Below are positions 16,700-26,231 of a stretch of 54,367 bases of DNA, piece after piece (position 1 is the stretch's first letter; every line of letters begins with the position of its first letter). The notes under the pieces are model-generated. The model was not told the DNA's origin and did no database searches. It saw only the letters and a list, made by a program, of their open reading frames with translations. A program made the translations under genes and the position numbers. This DNA is from Granulicella arctica (GTDB taxonomy: Bacteria; Acidobacteriota; Terriglobia; Terriglobales; Acidobacteriaceae): assembly GCF_025685605.1 (NCBI RefSeq), contig NZ_JAGTUT010000007.1, positions 1 through 54,367 of the forward strand, read 5' to 3'.

Positions 16700-19600
16700 A
16701 TGCCAAATGATCCGAAGTTTCCCGTTCCAACAAAGATCTTAGAGCTGGTTGAACGTTTTCGAGACAACAGCGCTGCGTACAAGGCCCATACATACAACGA
16801 GACCCAGACCAGACGAGAGTTTCTTGACCCCTTTTTCGCTGAACTTGGATGGAACATCGAGAATAAAGAGGGGTATGCCGAGGCCTACAAGGATGTCGTC
16901 CACGAAGATGCAATCAAGATCGGTGAAGCAACAAAGGCTCCAGATTACTCGTTTCGGATTGGGGGAACTCGAAAGTTCTTCCTTGAGGCAAAAAAACCGT
17001 CCGTCAACATAAAGACAGACACCAGTCCTGCCTTCCAGCTGCGGCGGTATGGATGGACAACAAAGCTACCCTTGAGCATCGTCAGCAACTTTGAAGCTTT
17101 TGCGGTATACGACTGTAGGGTCAAGCCCGATCAGAAAGACAAAGCTTCTGTCGCCCGCGTTATGTACATCACCTACGACGAATACGCAGAACGGTGGCAT
17201 GAAATCGCGTCTGTCTTCTCGAAGGAAGGCATTCTGAAGGGTTCGTTTGACAGGTACGCTGACGCCAATAAGTTGAAGCGTGGGACAGCTGACGTTGATG
17301 ACGACTTTCTCAGCACCATCGAGACCTGGAGAAAAGATCTTGCCGAGAACATCGGCTTACGGAACAGGAACATCTCTCAACGGCCACTGAATTTTGCCGT
17401 TCAACGCATTATCGACCGCATCATTTTTCTTCGTATTTGCGAAGGCCGAGGTATAGAAGACTACGGACGGCTTCGATCATTGGCCGACCAGAAGAATATC
17501 TATACGCGCCTTGTTGATCTTTTTATGCAGGCCGATGATCGGTATAATTCTGGCCTTTTCCACTTCCGTGCCGAGAAGAGTCGGCATGAAGCTCCAGATG
17601 AGTTGACGCCCGGCCTCATCTTAGACGACAAGGTTCTCAAACGCATTTTCAGTAGTCTTTATTACCCCGAGTCTCCGTATGTTTTTTCAGTGCTTCCGGC
17701 AGATGTCCTCGGACAGGTATACGAGCAGTTTCTAGGAAAGATCATAAGCCTTACTTCAGGCCACAAGGCAGAGATAAACGATAAACCAGCCGTCAAGAAA
17801 GCTGGAGGGGTGTACTACACCCCTACGTATGTTGTTGATTTTATCGTCGAGAGCACATTAGGTAGTCTGCTCAAGGGCAAGACGGTAAAGCAGGCCTCAA
17901 AGCTGAAAGTTGTCGATCCCGCATGCGGTAGCGGATCGTTTCTGCTGGGTGCCTACGAGAAGCTTCTAGTCTGGCATCGTGATGCTTACGTCAACGACGA
18001 CCCCAAGAAATGGGCGAGGGGAAGCCGCCCGACACTCGTGGAAGCGGCCTCTGGAGGTTGGAAACTCACCATTGCGGAGCGGAAGCGGATTCTAATCGAC
18101 AACGTGTTTGGGGTTGATATAGATGCACAGGCAGTCGAAACAACCAAGCTTTCCCTACTGCTCAAGGTGCTGGAAGGAGAGACAAGCCAAACTATTCAGC
18201 CGGAACTGATCTACCAACGCGCTCTCCCTGATCTTGGCGATAACATCAAATGCGGCAACTCTCTTATCGCCAGTGACTTCTACCTGCAATATCAAACGGC
18301 CCTATTTGATGAGGATGAGCAGTACCGGATTAATGTCTTCGATTGGAAGCCCGAGTTTCCCGCAATCTTTAAGGCGGGTGGCTTTGACGTCGTGATTGGC
18401 AATCCGCCATGGGGAGCCCTTCTCAGTGAGCCAGAGCTTGACTATTTGCGCAACAAGGACAGTGAGATCATCGTTCGAATGATCGACTCTTTTATGTATT
18501 TTGTGCATCAGTGCACCGCCAAGCTGAACTCATCTGGTCGTTTTGGAATGATTCTCCCGGATGTTCTGCTATATCAGTCAGATAATCAAAAGTTGCGAAA
18601 GGTGCTGCTTGACCGTTTTACGCTAACCCATATTTTGAACATGGGGAATGTCTTCAAGAAAGTGACTAGACCGGCCTGCATTCTGACGCTTTCCAATTCC
18701 GCATCGCCAAAGCCGCAGGTACGGGTTGCGGATCTCTCTAGGTTGCCACAAGTACAGAAACAACGAAGCATGGTCACCGGATCGGGGATGACCTTGCTCG
18801 CGCAAAAGGAACTTGTCGAGCTTCCAGGAGCACTGTTTGTCACGACCAACATAGAGGGATACGCAGTATGGAAGACCGTAAACCTCGTTCGTCATGAAAA
18901 GCTGATCTCGCTGGTAGACGATGATGGCATTCAGCGCGGCGTCAGCCCTGACTTAAAAGAAGCCTTCTTGGTCACCGCTGCCGCAGCAAAAAAGGCTGGT
19001 TTGGAGATTTCGGTGCTCAGGAAGGCCTTGACGGGTGGTCGGCAGGTAAAACGCTACTTCATAGATCATCCGGATCTTCTATTGATCTATACGCAACGGA
19101 CGACCGACTTGCAGGCTCTACCCAAGGTGCGGGCGTTTATTGATGGGTATAGGGATGCTATAACATGTAAAGAGGTTGAGAAGGGTAAACACTCTCTATA
19201 TGCACTACACCGCGCTAGAGAGGAAAGGATCTTTCTTAAGAAGAAAAAGCTTATAGGCGTAATCACCGAGGATGAAATCGTACTTGCATTGGACGAGCAG
19301 CAAACATTTGTTACGGACGGATTGTATACTTTTGCAGTTGTTGACGGAGTTGATGTTCGCTACGTTATGGGCATTCTTAACTCACGTTTGTTCGTCTTCC
19401 TATACCGCTTACTTGCACTTGAATCTGGAAGAGTACTAGCGCAGGTGAAGCCAACACTCCTGGGTCAGTTGCCCATCCGCCTCCTCGACAAAGCAAAAAC
19501 CAAAGAGAAGGCAGCACACGACCATTTAGTCCAACTAGTCCAGCAACGAATCGATTTGCTGGCGAAACGCAACATCCCTAAGACTCCCCACGAGAAAACC

Positions 19601-19747
19601 ACTTTCGACAGACAGCTCACAGCAAGTGAGGAACAGATTAATGTGTCCGTAGATAACCTATATGGGGTGAAGCTGGAAGACTATGCCATGCAGGAAGCGC
19701 TTTTAGAAGATAGTGCTCTCACAGATCCGATGGTTGCCGACGCCTGA
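16700..19747 (+). CDS. Type IIG restriction-modification enzyme (Eco57I-like)
   Basis: 1015 residues combining cleavage, methylation and recognition. The N-terminal PD-(D/E)xK nuclease shows PDYSF (Asp82) and FFLEAKKP (Glu96, Lys98). A helical connector follows. The N6-adenine methyltransferase has motif I VVDPACGSGSFLLGAYEKL near residue 405 and motif IV NPPW near 568-571. The C-terminal third is a TaqI-type target-recognition domain ending in a coiled stretch. Such enzymes cut DNA unless the site is modified, and need no separate methylase. ATG 16700 has GAGGAG upstream. It converges on the ABC operon on the other strand, forming a defence block. The recognition site cannot be predicted by eye. 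Confidence 0.93.
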   Translation: MPNDPKFPVPTKILELVERFRDNSAAYKAHTYNETQTRREFLDPFFAELGWNIENKEGYAEAYKDVVHEDAIKIGEATKAPDYSFRIGGTRKFFLEAKKPSVNIKTDTSPAFQLRRYGWTTKLPLSIVSNFEAFAVYDCRVKPDQKDKASVARVMYITYDEYAERWHEIASVFSKEGILKGSFDRYADANKLKRGTADVDDDFLSTIETWRKDLAENIGLRNRNISQRPLNFAVQRIIDRIIFLRICEGRGIEDYGRLRSLADQKNIYTRLVDLFMQADDRYNSGLFHFRAEKSRHEAPDELTPGLILDDKVLKRIFSSLYYPESPYVFSVLPADVLGQVYEQFLGKIISLTSGHKAEINDKPAVKKAGGVYYTPTYVVDFIVESTLGSLLKGKTVKQASKLKVVDPACGSGSFLLGAYEKLLVWHRDAYVNDDPKKWARGSRPTLVEAASGGWKLTIAERKRILIDNVFGVDIDAQAVETTKLSLLLKVLEGETSQTIQPELIYQRALPDLGDNIKCGNSLIASDFYLQYQTALFDEDEQYRINVFDWKPEFPAIFKAGGFDVVIGNPPWGALLSEPELDYLRNKDSEIIVRMIDSFMYFVHQCTAKLNSSGRFGMILPDVLLYQSDNQKLRKVLLDRFTLTHILNMGNVFKKVTRPACILTLSNSASPKPQVRVADLSRLPQVQKQRSMVTGSGMTLLAQKELVELPGALFVTTNIEGYAVWKTVNLVRHEKLISLVDDDGIQRGVSPDLKEAFLVTAAAAKKAGLEISVLRKALTGGRQVKRYFIDHPDLLLIYTQRTTDLQALPKVRAFIDGYRDAITCKEVEKGKHSLYALHRAREERIFLKKKKLIGVITEDEIVLALDEQQTFVTDGLYTFAVVDGVDVRYVMGILNSRLFVFLYRLLALESGRVLAQVKPTLLGQLPIRLLDKAKTKEKAAHDHLVQLVQQRIDLLAKRNIPKTPHEKTTFDRQLTASEEQINVSVDNLYGVKLEDYAMQEALLEDSALTDPMVADA

Positions 19748-19927
19748 TAAAAGTTCCCCAATCCCACCTCTCACGTAGAGCGAGCCCCTTCCATGAAGGC
19801 CAGTACAGCTGAGGATGCGCACTATTGACCCGCCGCCAGGTCATCGACGATGAAGTCCATAGCCCACTCCTGCCGCAGCGTGCGGAGCCGATACATCAGC
19901 TCGAACCAGTATCGGCTTGAGTGGCTA

Positions 19928-22021
19928 TCAAATCGAGTCGTCTTCCGAAAAAAGGGAGGCTTGGTCAGCCGTTGCTTCGTTGGGGGCGATCCCCACCTCA
20001 TCTTTTTCTACAGGCTCACCGGGTGGGGGAGCCTCCGCCATGCGCAGGAAATGCTTACCACTAGGCTCGATCACCTGTATGCCAGCCTTTCGAAGTCGTT
20101 CGATATCGTTTGGGGGCAACCAGGTGAAAATCACTAGCTGAAACATCAGCTTTGAAAGCTCGTTCGTTAACGAATTGAAAAGCAACTCGCGATGCTCGTC
20201 ATCCGGATTCTGCTGTAGCGGCTCATCGAGAAGAACGAAACCTGGGTGGAGACCCCCTAACCCCAGAGATGCGTCAGCTAAGGCCATGCTGTATGCAGCG
20301 ACGAGACGAGATTGATCACTAGCCGAGCCGAGTGCATGGAGGCGGCGCGCCCCTAAAAATGGCACATAGTTATCGTCAAGGCGCACCTTATCGAGGTTTT
20401 CCGGTGTCACACCATTGTGGCCAAGTTCACGAATGTAGCGAACCAAGGCCTCTTCGAAGCGGGCTTTGCGAGAGAGAACATCCGTTCTCACCTCATTCAA
20501 GGAATCTATAGCGTCTACTCGTTTTATCCACGCATCGACCTCTCCTTGAAGCTGGGCAATTTGTTTCTTCACCTCGACAACACGGTCTTGCTCTCGCTCT
20601 GCCGCCGACAGGTCTGCCGCCCGACGCGTTAGCTGCTCACGGACAGTTCCGATAGCATCCGCTACCGAGGTTATCGTTTGATCAGCCTCTTTCAGCTTCT
20701 CATCGATTACGGCGAGCTTTCCAGCCTGCGCCGCCATTGCAAGCCGTATACCTGTCTCGTTGCTTTTCATCAACGAACGATCTCTCCGAAGCCCCTCTAT
20801 ATGTGCCTCGACCTCTACTGACGATTGCCTAGTAAGCGCGAATGTAGACGGATCAAGATCCCGATGACACGTTGGGCACTCAACATGGTCTAGACGGCCA
20901 ACACCTGTGCTTTTCAATCGCAATAGGTCCACAGCCGACTGTATCCGTCCGTCGAGACTGCCTCCCAATTCAGCAGCCTGCTTCCTCTGAAGCTTCAATG
21001 CGTTCAGATCAACATTCAACCGATGGCGTTCATTCTTCAGCTCGATGGCCTGCTGTGAAACCGCTGCCATCGTGGAGAGATCATTTGGGTCAATCGGGTC
21101 TGTTGTCAGAGCTTTCCGAAGATTGACTATCCGGCTCGCTAAAGAGGTAATGCGGGCATCCAGATCAACACTGGCACCAGCCTTAAGTGTCTCTAGCAGG
21201 CTGCTCTCTCGCCACCTTTTGGCAATACTGCTGATGGTCCCGTGACTCGACCAGGATACCCCCCAGCCTCGCGCGCTGAAGAGCGCGTTTACGCGACCAG
21301 CAACATCCTCGGCAGATTCTTTCAGGACAGCTCGCTGTTGAGCAGCTTCCTGTTGAAAAACTCGAAGAGCGATATTGTCTACAGCCCCAAGCAGATATTC
21401 GGTAGCAATCTCCCCAATCTGAACCTGAGAGTAGCGACTGACTTGGAGAGCCTGTACTGCCGTCCATCCTTCCTTTTGCTCGATATAAAACGAAGGTGCC
21501 AGGTTTTCAAGGTAAATTTCAGATGGCTCGCCTCGAAAGGTTGTTACCTTTGTTCTCGGCCAGTTCATCCATGCGAAAAAGAAGTGCTGGAAACCGCCTG
21601 CAACGTCCTGCATTGTCTTGCGCCGCGTTTGCATGACACTGCGCCGAGTCTCTCCGTCAGGGCTCTGTTCCGTGACTTCAATTTGTGTGGTTTCACCAAC
21701 CACGGGACGAGTCAAGATCAGAGACCGACCATCCGAGTGCAGGAGTCCGATTGAACATTCTGAACTCTCAACCTTAGCTCCAGTCGCTATTGGCAAGTCG
21801 ATCTCGTCCAGAACAGCGTCTGGGAAATAGGCGGCGTCGTTCGGCGATACTCCGAACATCACCTCCACGCCAAGACACCAAGCGACTGCCTTTGCGGCAA
21901 GGGACTTTCCGTAGGAATTGTGCGCAGAAATGACCTGCACCCCTGCCCCAAGGTTAAGGTGCCCCTCAAACGCTCCTTTGTCTGAGGTGCCGCGAACCGC
22001 GATAAAAGTCAATCGGATCAC
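19928..22021 (-). CDS. Rad50/SMC-like ABC ATPase of a three-gene defence operon
   Basis: 697 residues. A modified Walker A (SAHNSYGKSL, about 33-42) opens the N-terminal ATPase half. Coiled coil runs from about 290 to 530 and is broken by a zinc-hook-like CPTC (382-385). The C-terminal half has a signature region LGSASDQSRLVAAY and Walker B FVLLDEP (595-601) followed by a D-loop-like stretch. Standard Rad50 Walker A has Gly-x-Asn-Gly-x-Gly-Lys-Ser; here it is degenerate. The architecture and the two overlapping partner genes fit the ATPase of ABC three-component (ABC-3C) conflict systems. Its start overlaps the stop of the middle gene by four bases. In this model it would sense foreign or damaged DNA and drive the nuclease. 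Confidence 0.8.
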   Translation of the reverse strand: MIRLTFIAVRGTSDKGAFEGHLNLGAGVQVISAHNSYGKSLAAKAVAWCLGVEVMFGVSPNDAAYFPDAVLDEIDLPIATGAKVESSECSIGLLHSDGRSLILTRPVVGETTQIEVTEQSPDGETRRSVMQTRRKTMQDVAGGFQHFFFAWMNWPRTKVTTFRGEPSEIYLENLAPSFYIEQKEGWTAVQALQVSRYSQVQIGEIATEYLLGAVDNIALRVFQQEAAQQRAVLKESAEDVAGRVNALFSARGWGVSWSSHGTISSIAKRWRESSLLETLKAGASVDLDARITSLASRIVNLRKALTTDPIDPNDLSTMAAVSQQAIELKNERHRLNVDLNALKLQRKQAAELGGSLDGRIQSAVDLLRLKSTGVGRLDHVECPTCHRDLDPSTFALTRQSSVEVEAHIEGLRRDRSLMKSNETGIRLAMAAQAGKLAVIDEKLKEADQTITSVADAIGTVREQLTRRAADLSAAEREQDRVVEVKKQIAQLQGEVDAWIKRVDAIDSLNEVRTDVLSRKARFEEALVRYIRELGHNGVTPENLDKVRLDDNYVPFLGARRLHALGSASDQSRLVAAYSMALADASLGLGGLHPGFVLLDEPLQQNPDDEHRELLFNSLTNELSKLMFQLVIFTWLPPNDIERLRKAGIQVIEPSGKHFLRMAEAPPPGEPVEKDEVGIAPNEATADQASLFSEDDSI

Positions 22022-22548
22022 TGCCCCTCCAGCATAGACACGGTTATTCGGATGCTCTTCAGTTCTTGAAGCACAGCTCGTTCAGGCGTGAACATACCTT
22101 CTCGCTCAGAAGATTCCAGCACGTGAGCCAAGAAGAGGTTGCCGGGAATGGTGAGCAGATATTTCCGATCCCAACGCAAGATGCCGTTTGCCACCATAAA
22201 CTGCACAACCTGATCGTACGTGCTGTCTCCCGTGTAGCCTCGACGAAGACGCTCAGAAGAACCAGGTAGGAAGTCTGATCCATTAATGGAGCGCGCCCAT
22301 CGTTGAAGCGCACGAACAAGGATTGGGCGCTGCGCTACGAATTGCACCAGCTTTAGTCTTGCCGACTCAATGCGCAACGAACCGTCAGCTTCAGTCTTGC
22401 CGTGGATGCTAATTCCAAGCGCTATGATCGTCATTCTGTAGTCAAGGTCGTAGATCGGTGAAGGGGCTAGGCGTTGAGGGCGAACTACAGGCTTGGCATG
22501 GTCATGTAACAAGTCAGCAAGCTTGTCGATCGCCGTTAGATTTTCCAT
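22018..22548 (-). CDS. ABC-3C-like middle component
   Basis: 176 residues, no cysteines and no enzyme motif. It is mostly helical with a winged-helix-like C-terminal half (TYDQVVQFMVANGILRWDRK, then LTIPGNLFLAHVLE). It lies between a nuclease-like gene and a Rad50-like ATPase, starting one base after the first and overlapping the second by four bases. Small winged-helix middle components in exactly this position define ABC three-component systems. The assignment rests mainly on this arrangement; by sequence alone it would be hypothetical. Confidence 0.65.
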   Translation of the reverse strand: MENLTAIDKLADLLHDHAKPVVRPQRLAPSPIYDLDYRMTIIALGISIHGKTEADGSLRIESARLKLVQFVAQRPILVRALQRWARSINGSDFLPGSSERLRRGYTGDSTYDQVVQFMVANGILRWDRKYLLTIPGNLFLAHVLESSEREGMFTPERAVLQELKSIRITVSMLEGQ

Positions 22549-23541
22549 TTAGGACACCTTTTCCCAGTCAATGGGGCACAGGCCTATTAACCTTGCGATC
22601 TCACCGTTGCTCACGTCTTCAATCATCGATGCATAAGGACCGAACTCGACGGCAAGGATCTCTCGCGCCTCGGTCGCCATGTCTTTCAACTCCTTCCACG
22701 GTTCTGTAGAGCTCAGCATTCGCTGATTGACCCGCGTCAGAATTCTTCTCCGCCCCTCCTGCAGCGCCCGATGCAAATCAGGCAGTGTCTCATCTAGTTC
22801 TTGTTCAAAAGCAAGATTTACCCGCCAGTCGTGGCGGAAGTCCTCTGCGAGTCCATCTATGGCGGATTCCTTCCCCGGCCTGATCAGCTTCAAGGTAGCG
22901 ATTTTGGCATCAAAGCCTTGTGGTGGTAGAAGAGCGATGGCATCTGCCGATGTCTTGACTTTGTCTGCCATCACCCTGCTCTGGAGAGCATATAGAGCCA
23001 GTTCATCAGCAAAGTACCGTTGGGAGAACTCCGTTGGACCGATAATCTGGACATCTACACCGGCAGCAACGAAGGTGCCTTGACTCGCTTGAACAAAGGC
23101 GGCAAGTGCAGTGTGGATCGGCCCAATGACCTTGTGACTTTCGAACCAGTTGCAGATCAGCACAATTTCTGTGATCTTGGCGCCTGCCGGAAGTATGCTG
23201 GGCAGTGCTTTGTTCTCTGCATGAAGGAGCTTTTTAGCTTTGCTCGTCAGCTCGCATAATCGAAGCAGATCATCAGAAAACTTCGAGATGATTGCCTTTT
23301 CCAGATCTTTCAACTTCTTGAAAGAGTTGGGGATGGGACCATAGCAGCAGTACGCTTTTTTGCCCTTATGCGAGAAGCCGTCTAAGCCCCCGTCTCCTTG
23401 CGGTTTGGCTGGTACCCGTTGGAAGCCACTGACAGTGCGTTCCAGATGAATGCATACCTCTGTCTCAAAGACAGAAGCGGACAAACCACTCAAACACTTC
23501 GCGTATTCGTCAATAGAAGGCATGGCAGACAAGGAGGACAC
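22549..23541 (-). CDS. ABC-3C-like effector with a possible restriction-endonuclease fold
   Basis: 330 residues and the first gene of the operon. The N-terminus has a helix with acidic residues (SVFETEVCIHLERT, Glu26/Glu28), then a GDGGLDGFSHKGKKAYCCYG segment with Asp50, Asp54 and Lys60-62. This resembles a diverged PD-(D/E)xK core of the type seen in ABC three-component effectors. The rest is helical, with an acidic coiled region and a C-terminal stretch LIGLCPIDWEKVS. No other domain is recognised. The nuclease reading is an inference; the classic Glu-x-Lys is not clear. ATG 23541 is 57 bp downstream of the antitoxin stop, so the operon may be read together with the toxin-antitoxin genes. 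Confidence 0.65.
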   Translation of the reverse strand: MSSLSAMPSIDEYAKCLSGLSASVFETEVCIHLERTVSGFQRVPAKPQGDGGLDGFSHKGKKAYCCYGPIPNSFKKLKDLEKAIISKFSDDLLRLCELTSKAKKLLHAENKALPSILPAGAKITEIVLICNWFESHKVIGPIHTALAAFVQASQGTFVAAGVDVQIIGPTEFSQRYFADELALYALQSRVMADKVKTSADAIALLPPQGFDAKIATLKLIRPGKESAIDGLAEDFRHDWRVNLAFEQELDETLPDLHRALQEGRRRILTRVNQRMLSSTEPWKELKDMATEAREILAVEFGPYASMIEDVSNGEIARLIGLCPIDWEKVS

Positions 23542-23598
23542 TATCGAGCTTCTAAACAGTGTTGCATCTCGCCATGCGCGAGAGAAGGAGTAGGGCGG

Positions 23599-23928
23599 CT
23601 AGGCTCGTTGCTTCTTCCGTGGCGAAGCAGAGCGACGTTGAGGTAAATAGTCCTTGGGCAACTCATCGCCCTTGTCTGGCAAGTCGCTGCCGAGTTGATC
23701 TAAAACATTCATTGCTTCGAGTATTTTTGCGCTGTTTGGCAATTTTCGATTATGTACCCATTCATCGTGTTCTAGATGAGCAAGCCTTTCAGCTACGGCC
23801 ACATTAATGAACTGGTTCAAAGACACACCTTCTTTCTCCGAAAACGCTTCGGCGTTCTTTCGGATTGAAGGCATGAGCCTTAGAGGAAACCTTTCGCCCG
23901 ACGCTGCCTTGCGGGGTTCTGTCGCCAT
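23599..23928 (-). CDS. RHH-type antitoxin (HicB-family-like)
   Basis: 109 residues. The N-terminal half is a ribbon-helix-helix DNA-binding domain: RFPLRLMPSIRKNAEAFSE, then EGVSLNQFINVAVAERLAHLE. The C-terminal half is charged and ends in a lysine/arginine-rich tail. Antitoxins of this kind pair with PIN-domain toxins. ATG 23928 overlaps the stop of the toxin gene (TGATG), with an alternative GTG three bases earlier. The order is toxin first. It probably represses its own operon and neutralises the toxin, helping plasmid maintenance. Confidence 0.8.
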   Translation of the reverse strand: MATEPRKAASGERFPLRLMPSIRKNAEAFSEKEGVSLNQFINVAVAERLAHLEHDEWVHNRKLPNSAKILEAMNVLDQLGSDLPDKGDELPKDYLPQRRSASPRKKQRA

Positions 23929-24359
23929 CACATTTCACCTTTCCGGAGAGCCGTTAGGAGCTCAACAGGAGAAAGAACAAGTATTCCGTACTGATTGCCA
24001 GGACGCTTGAAGTGCTTGGCGTTTTGGGTAACCAGTGCATCTGCCCTTCCGTTGATAGCCACATCTAGAATCATGTCGTCGTTAGGATCACTTGATAACG
24101 GACGTGGCTTTATAGACACTTGGACCGGTTCCGCTAGCTCCTCCAACGCCTCTATAAGGGTCAGAATCTTTCTACTCGTTTGTCGAGAAGCTGCCAGGTG
24201 CTCCGGACGGAGCGCTACATCCCGATATTCTGCAGCAATTTTGTAGTCCATCAGAATCATTAGGTCTCCCGACAACACAAGGCGCAAAACTTCGGCGGCA
24301 GCTCCTCTGTTTGAACGAAGTGCAGTGATCAACGACGACGTATCGAAGACTATCCGCAC
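23928..24359 (-). CDS. PIN-domain toxin (COG1569-like)
   Basis: 143 residues from GTG 24359, where the PIN fold begins (VRIVFDTSSLITAL). Acidic residues expected for the metal site are Asp in VFDTSS, Glu in AAEYRDV, Asp in SDPNDDMILDVAINGRAD and the downstream Asp. The family cleaves RNA. A longer version from ATG 24422 would overlap the end of umuC by 29 bases and add 21 residues that look unconserved. It is translationally coupled to the RHH antitoxin downstream. Confidence 0.82.
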   Translation of the reverse strand: MRIVFDTSSLITALRSNRGAAAEVLRLVLSGDLMILMDYKIAAEYRDVALRPEHLAASRQTSRKILTLIEALEELAEPVQVSIKPRPLSSDPNDDMILDVAINGRADALVTQNAKHFKRPGNQYGILVLSPVELLTALRKGEM

Positions 24360-24393
24360 GGACAGAATGGTACCACGGGCGGCACCATTATAG

Positions 24394-25665
24394 TTATCTT
24401 GCAGTGACTTTCGGCAGCTCATCCCATCGCGTAGTCCAGCGCGGTGAACGGTGCTCAGCTTTCAGCTTCCATGCGGCATCCTTCGGCCCTCCCCCGAGGA
24501 TGCGGACGGTATCGCGCCCGAGGGTGGCATTGAGCTTGTCCATGACCTTCCAGGCTTGTTCCCTGCGATCACGGTCCAGCTCGCCCCAGAGGGCCGGTTG
24601 CCGGATGGTTTCGGGCAGCAGCTCCGTAATCATGACGCCGCACTTCGAGTAGCGAAAGCCGTCCCGCCAGAGCCGTTCGCCCAGGCGCATGGCGAGGGCG
24701 ACCACTTCCCCGGTGTCGTTGGTCGTTTCCACGAACCTTGCGGAGGCTCCATTCGAGTAAAAGGGATCGTTGTTGAAGGTGCTGGTGTGCATGAAGACAA
24801 AGATGTTTTCGGCGGCAACCTTGTAGCGGCGCATCTTCTCAGCTGCGCGGGTGGCGTAGCTTGCGATGGCCTCACGCATAGTCTGCCAGGAGATGACCGG
24901 AGCGCCGAAGCTGCGAGTGACGGCGATTCCCTTCCGAGTCGGTTCCATCAGCTCCAGCGGCAGGCAGGAGATTCCGCGCAGTTCGTAAACGGTGCGGCCA
25001 CCCGTCACGGTCATCAGCGCCCGAGCGTCGTCAGGGTTCAGGGCCGCGAGATCGGCGGCCGTCTGGACACCCAGCTTGGCGAGCTTCGCCGCCGATGCTC
25101 CACCGATGCCCCAGACTTCATCGACGGGTACCGTGGGCAGCAGCTCGGCGCGTACCGAGGCAGAGCGCAAGTCGCAGACGCCCGCGTACTGCGGTCGCTT
25201 CTTTGCGATGAAGTTGGCCACCTTCGCCAGTGTCTTCGTCGGTGCGATGCCAACGCACGTCGGGATGCCCACCCAGCGATGAACGCGGTCGCGCAGCTCA
25301 CGCGCAAGAGGCTCCACTTCCCTCTCGCCGAACTCGCCCAGGTTCAGGAAGCTTTCATCTATGGAGTAAGTCTCAATAGTGGGCACCATCGACAGCAGAG
25401 TAGAAGTGACTTTCTCAGACAAGCTCCCGTACAACGCGTAATTGCTTGAGAAGACCGCTATGTTTTCGCGCTTGATGATGTCCCGTATCTTGAACACGGG
25501 GTCACCCATTGCCACCCAAGGTCGCGCTTCCGCACTTCGAGACACGGCACAACCATCGTTGTTCGAGAGCACGATAACCGGTCTGCCTTCCAAATCGGGC
25601 CGGAAGACGCGCTCACAAGAGACGTAAAAGTTGTTGCAGTCGATGAGGCCGAAGACTTCGCCCAT
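24394..25665 (-). CDS. umuC: DNA polymerase V catalytic subunit UmuC
   Basis: 423 residues, a Y-family translesion polymerase. The palm residues are Asp9 in FGLIDCNNFYVSCERVF and Asp103/Glu104 in YSIDESFLNLG. There is a helix-hairpin-helix region (VWGIGGASAAKLAKLGVQTA) and a little-finger/C-terminal domain typical of UmuC rather than DinB. It copies past DNA lesions with reduced accuracy. ATG 25665 starts the conserved domain; the longer frame adds unconserved residues. It is 5 bp downstream of umuD, so the two form an operon. Plasmid copies of umuDC are common. Confidence 0.95.
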   Translation of the reverse strand: MGEVFGLIDCNNFYVSCERVFRPDLEGRPVIVLSNNDGCAVSRSAEARPWVAMGDPVFKIRDIIKRENIAVFSSNYALYGSLSEKVTSTLLSMVPTIETYSIDESFLNLGEFGEREVEPLARELRDRVHRWVGIPTCVGIAPTKTLAKVANFIAKKRPQYAGVCDLRSASVRAELLPTVPVDEVWGIGGASAAKLAKLGVQTAADLAALNPDDARALMTVTGGRTVYELRGISCLPLELMEPTRKGIAVTRSFGAPVISWQTMREAIASYATRAAEKMRRYKVAAENIFVFMHTSTFNNDPFYSNGASARFVETTNDTGEVVALAMRLGERLWRDGFRYSKCGVMITELLPETIRQPALWGELDRDRREQAWKVMDKLNATLGRDTVRILGGGPKDAAWKLKAEHRSPRWTTRWDELPKVTAR

Positions 25666-25670
25666 CAGGT

Positions 25671-26096
25671 TTACCGCAAGGTGTGGATGGCGTGTTTGAC
25701 GACGCCGAAGACGTGAAGATCTTCCCCAATCGAAACGCGGATCGGCTGGTATCGAGGGTTGGCGGGTTCGAGCCACACGCAATCGGGACCACGACGCAGG
25801 CGCTTCACCGTGTACTCACCGTTGACGGCCACGACCACAACGCAGCCATTATCAGGTTTCGCGGCACGGTCCACGACCAGGAGATCGCCGTCGAGGATGC
25901 CGGCGTCTCTCATGGAGTCGCCATCGACCCGCATCAGGAACGTGGCGGCTTTGTTGTCGATTAGGAAGTCGTGGAGGTCGAGCGGTGTTTCAAGGTAATC
26001 CTCTGCTGGACTGGGAAAGCCTGCGGGAACGCTTCCATCAAAGTACGGTAGGACTAGAGGCCAGTTTGTGGTCCATTCCACCAATTGCAAGCTCAT
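25671..26096 (-). CDS. umuD: UmuD-type self-cleaving subunit of DNA polymerase V
   Basis: 141 residues, an S24 peptidase of the LexA/UmuD type without a DNA-binding domain. The self-cleavage site is Ala25-Gly26 in SVPAGFPSPAEDY, the nucleophile is Ser61 in DGDSMRDAGI, and the general base is Lys98 in EYTVKRL. Cleavage, stimulated by RecA filaments, gives the active form that joins UmuC. An AGGAGG ribosome site precedes ATG 26096. The upstream 135 bp is unusually AT-rich and holds a TATAAT promoter element. I could not recognise a LexA box. Confidence 0.95.
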   Translation of the reverse strand: MSLQLVEWTTNWPLVLPYFDGSVPAGFPSPAEDYLETPLDLHDFLIDNKAATFLMRVDGDSMRDAGILDGDLLVVDRAAKPDNGCVVVVAVNGEYTVKRLRRGPDCVWLEPANPRYQPIRVSIGEDLHVFGVVKHAIHTLR

Positions 26097-26188
26097 CGCG
26101 GCCTCCTATGTCAGGTATAGCAGGAAGGGCGAAGGAAAAGCGAAAGATAGTAACTGGCACTCTAAATCAGGGCATCTATATACATCAA

Positions 26189-26194
26189 ATTATA
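26189..26194 (-). promoter_or_regulatory. umuD: Candidate -10 element of umuDC
   Basis: On the minus strand TATAAT lies in a markedly AT-rich stretch about 95 bp upstream of the umuD start. A good -35 hexamer is not obvious. Confidence 0.35.
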
Positions 26195-26231
26195 TCGCTT
26201 TATCGTTTTGAATTTCTAAATATATAAACTT

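Noticed and set aside
24451..25449. 332-codon plus-strand frame
   Set aside because: It is the antisense shadow of umuC, whose catalytic motifs are clear.
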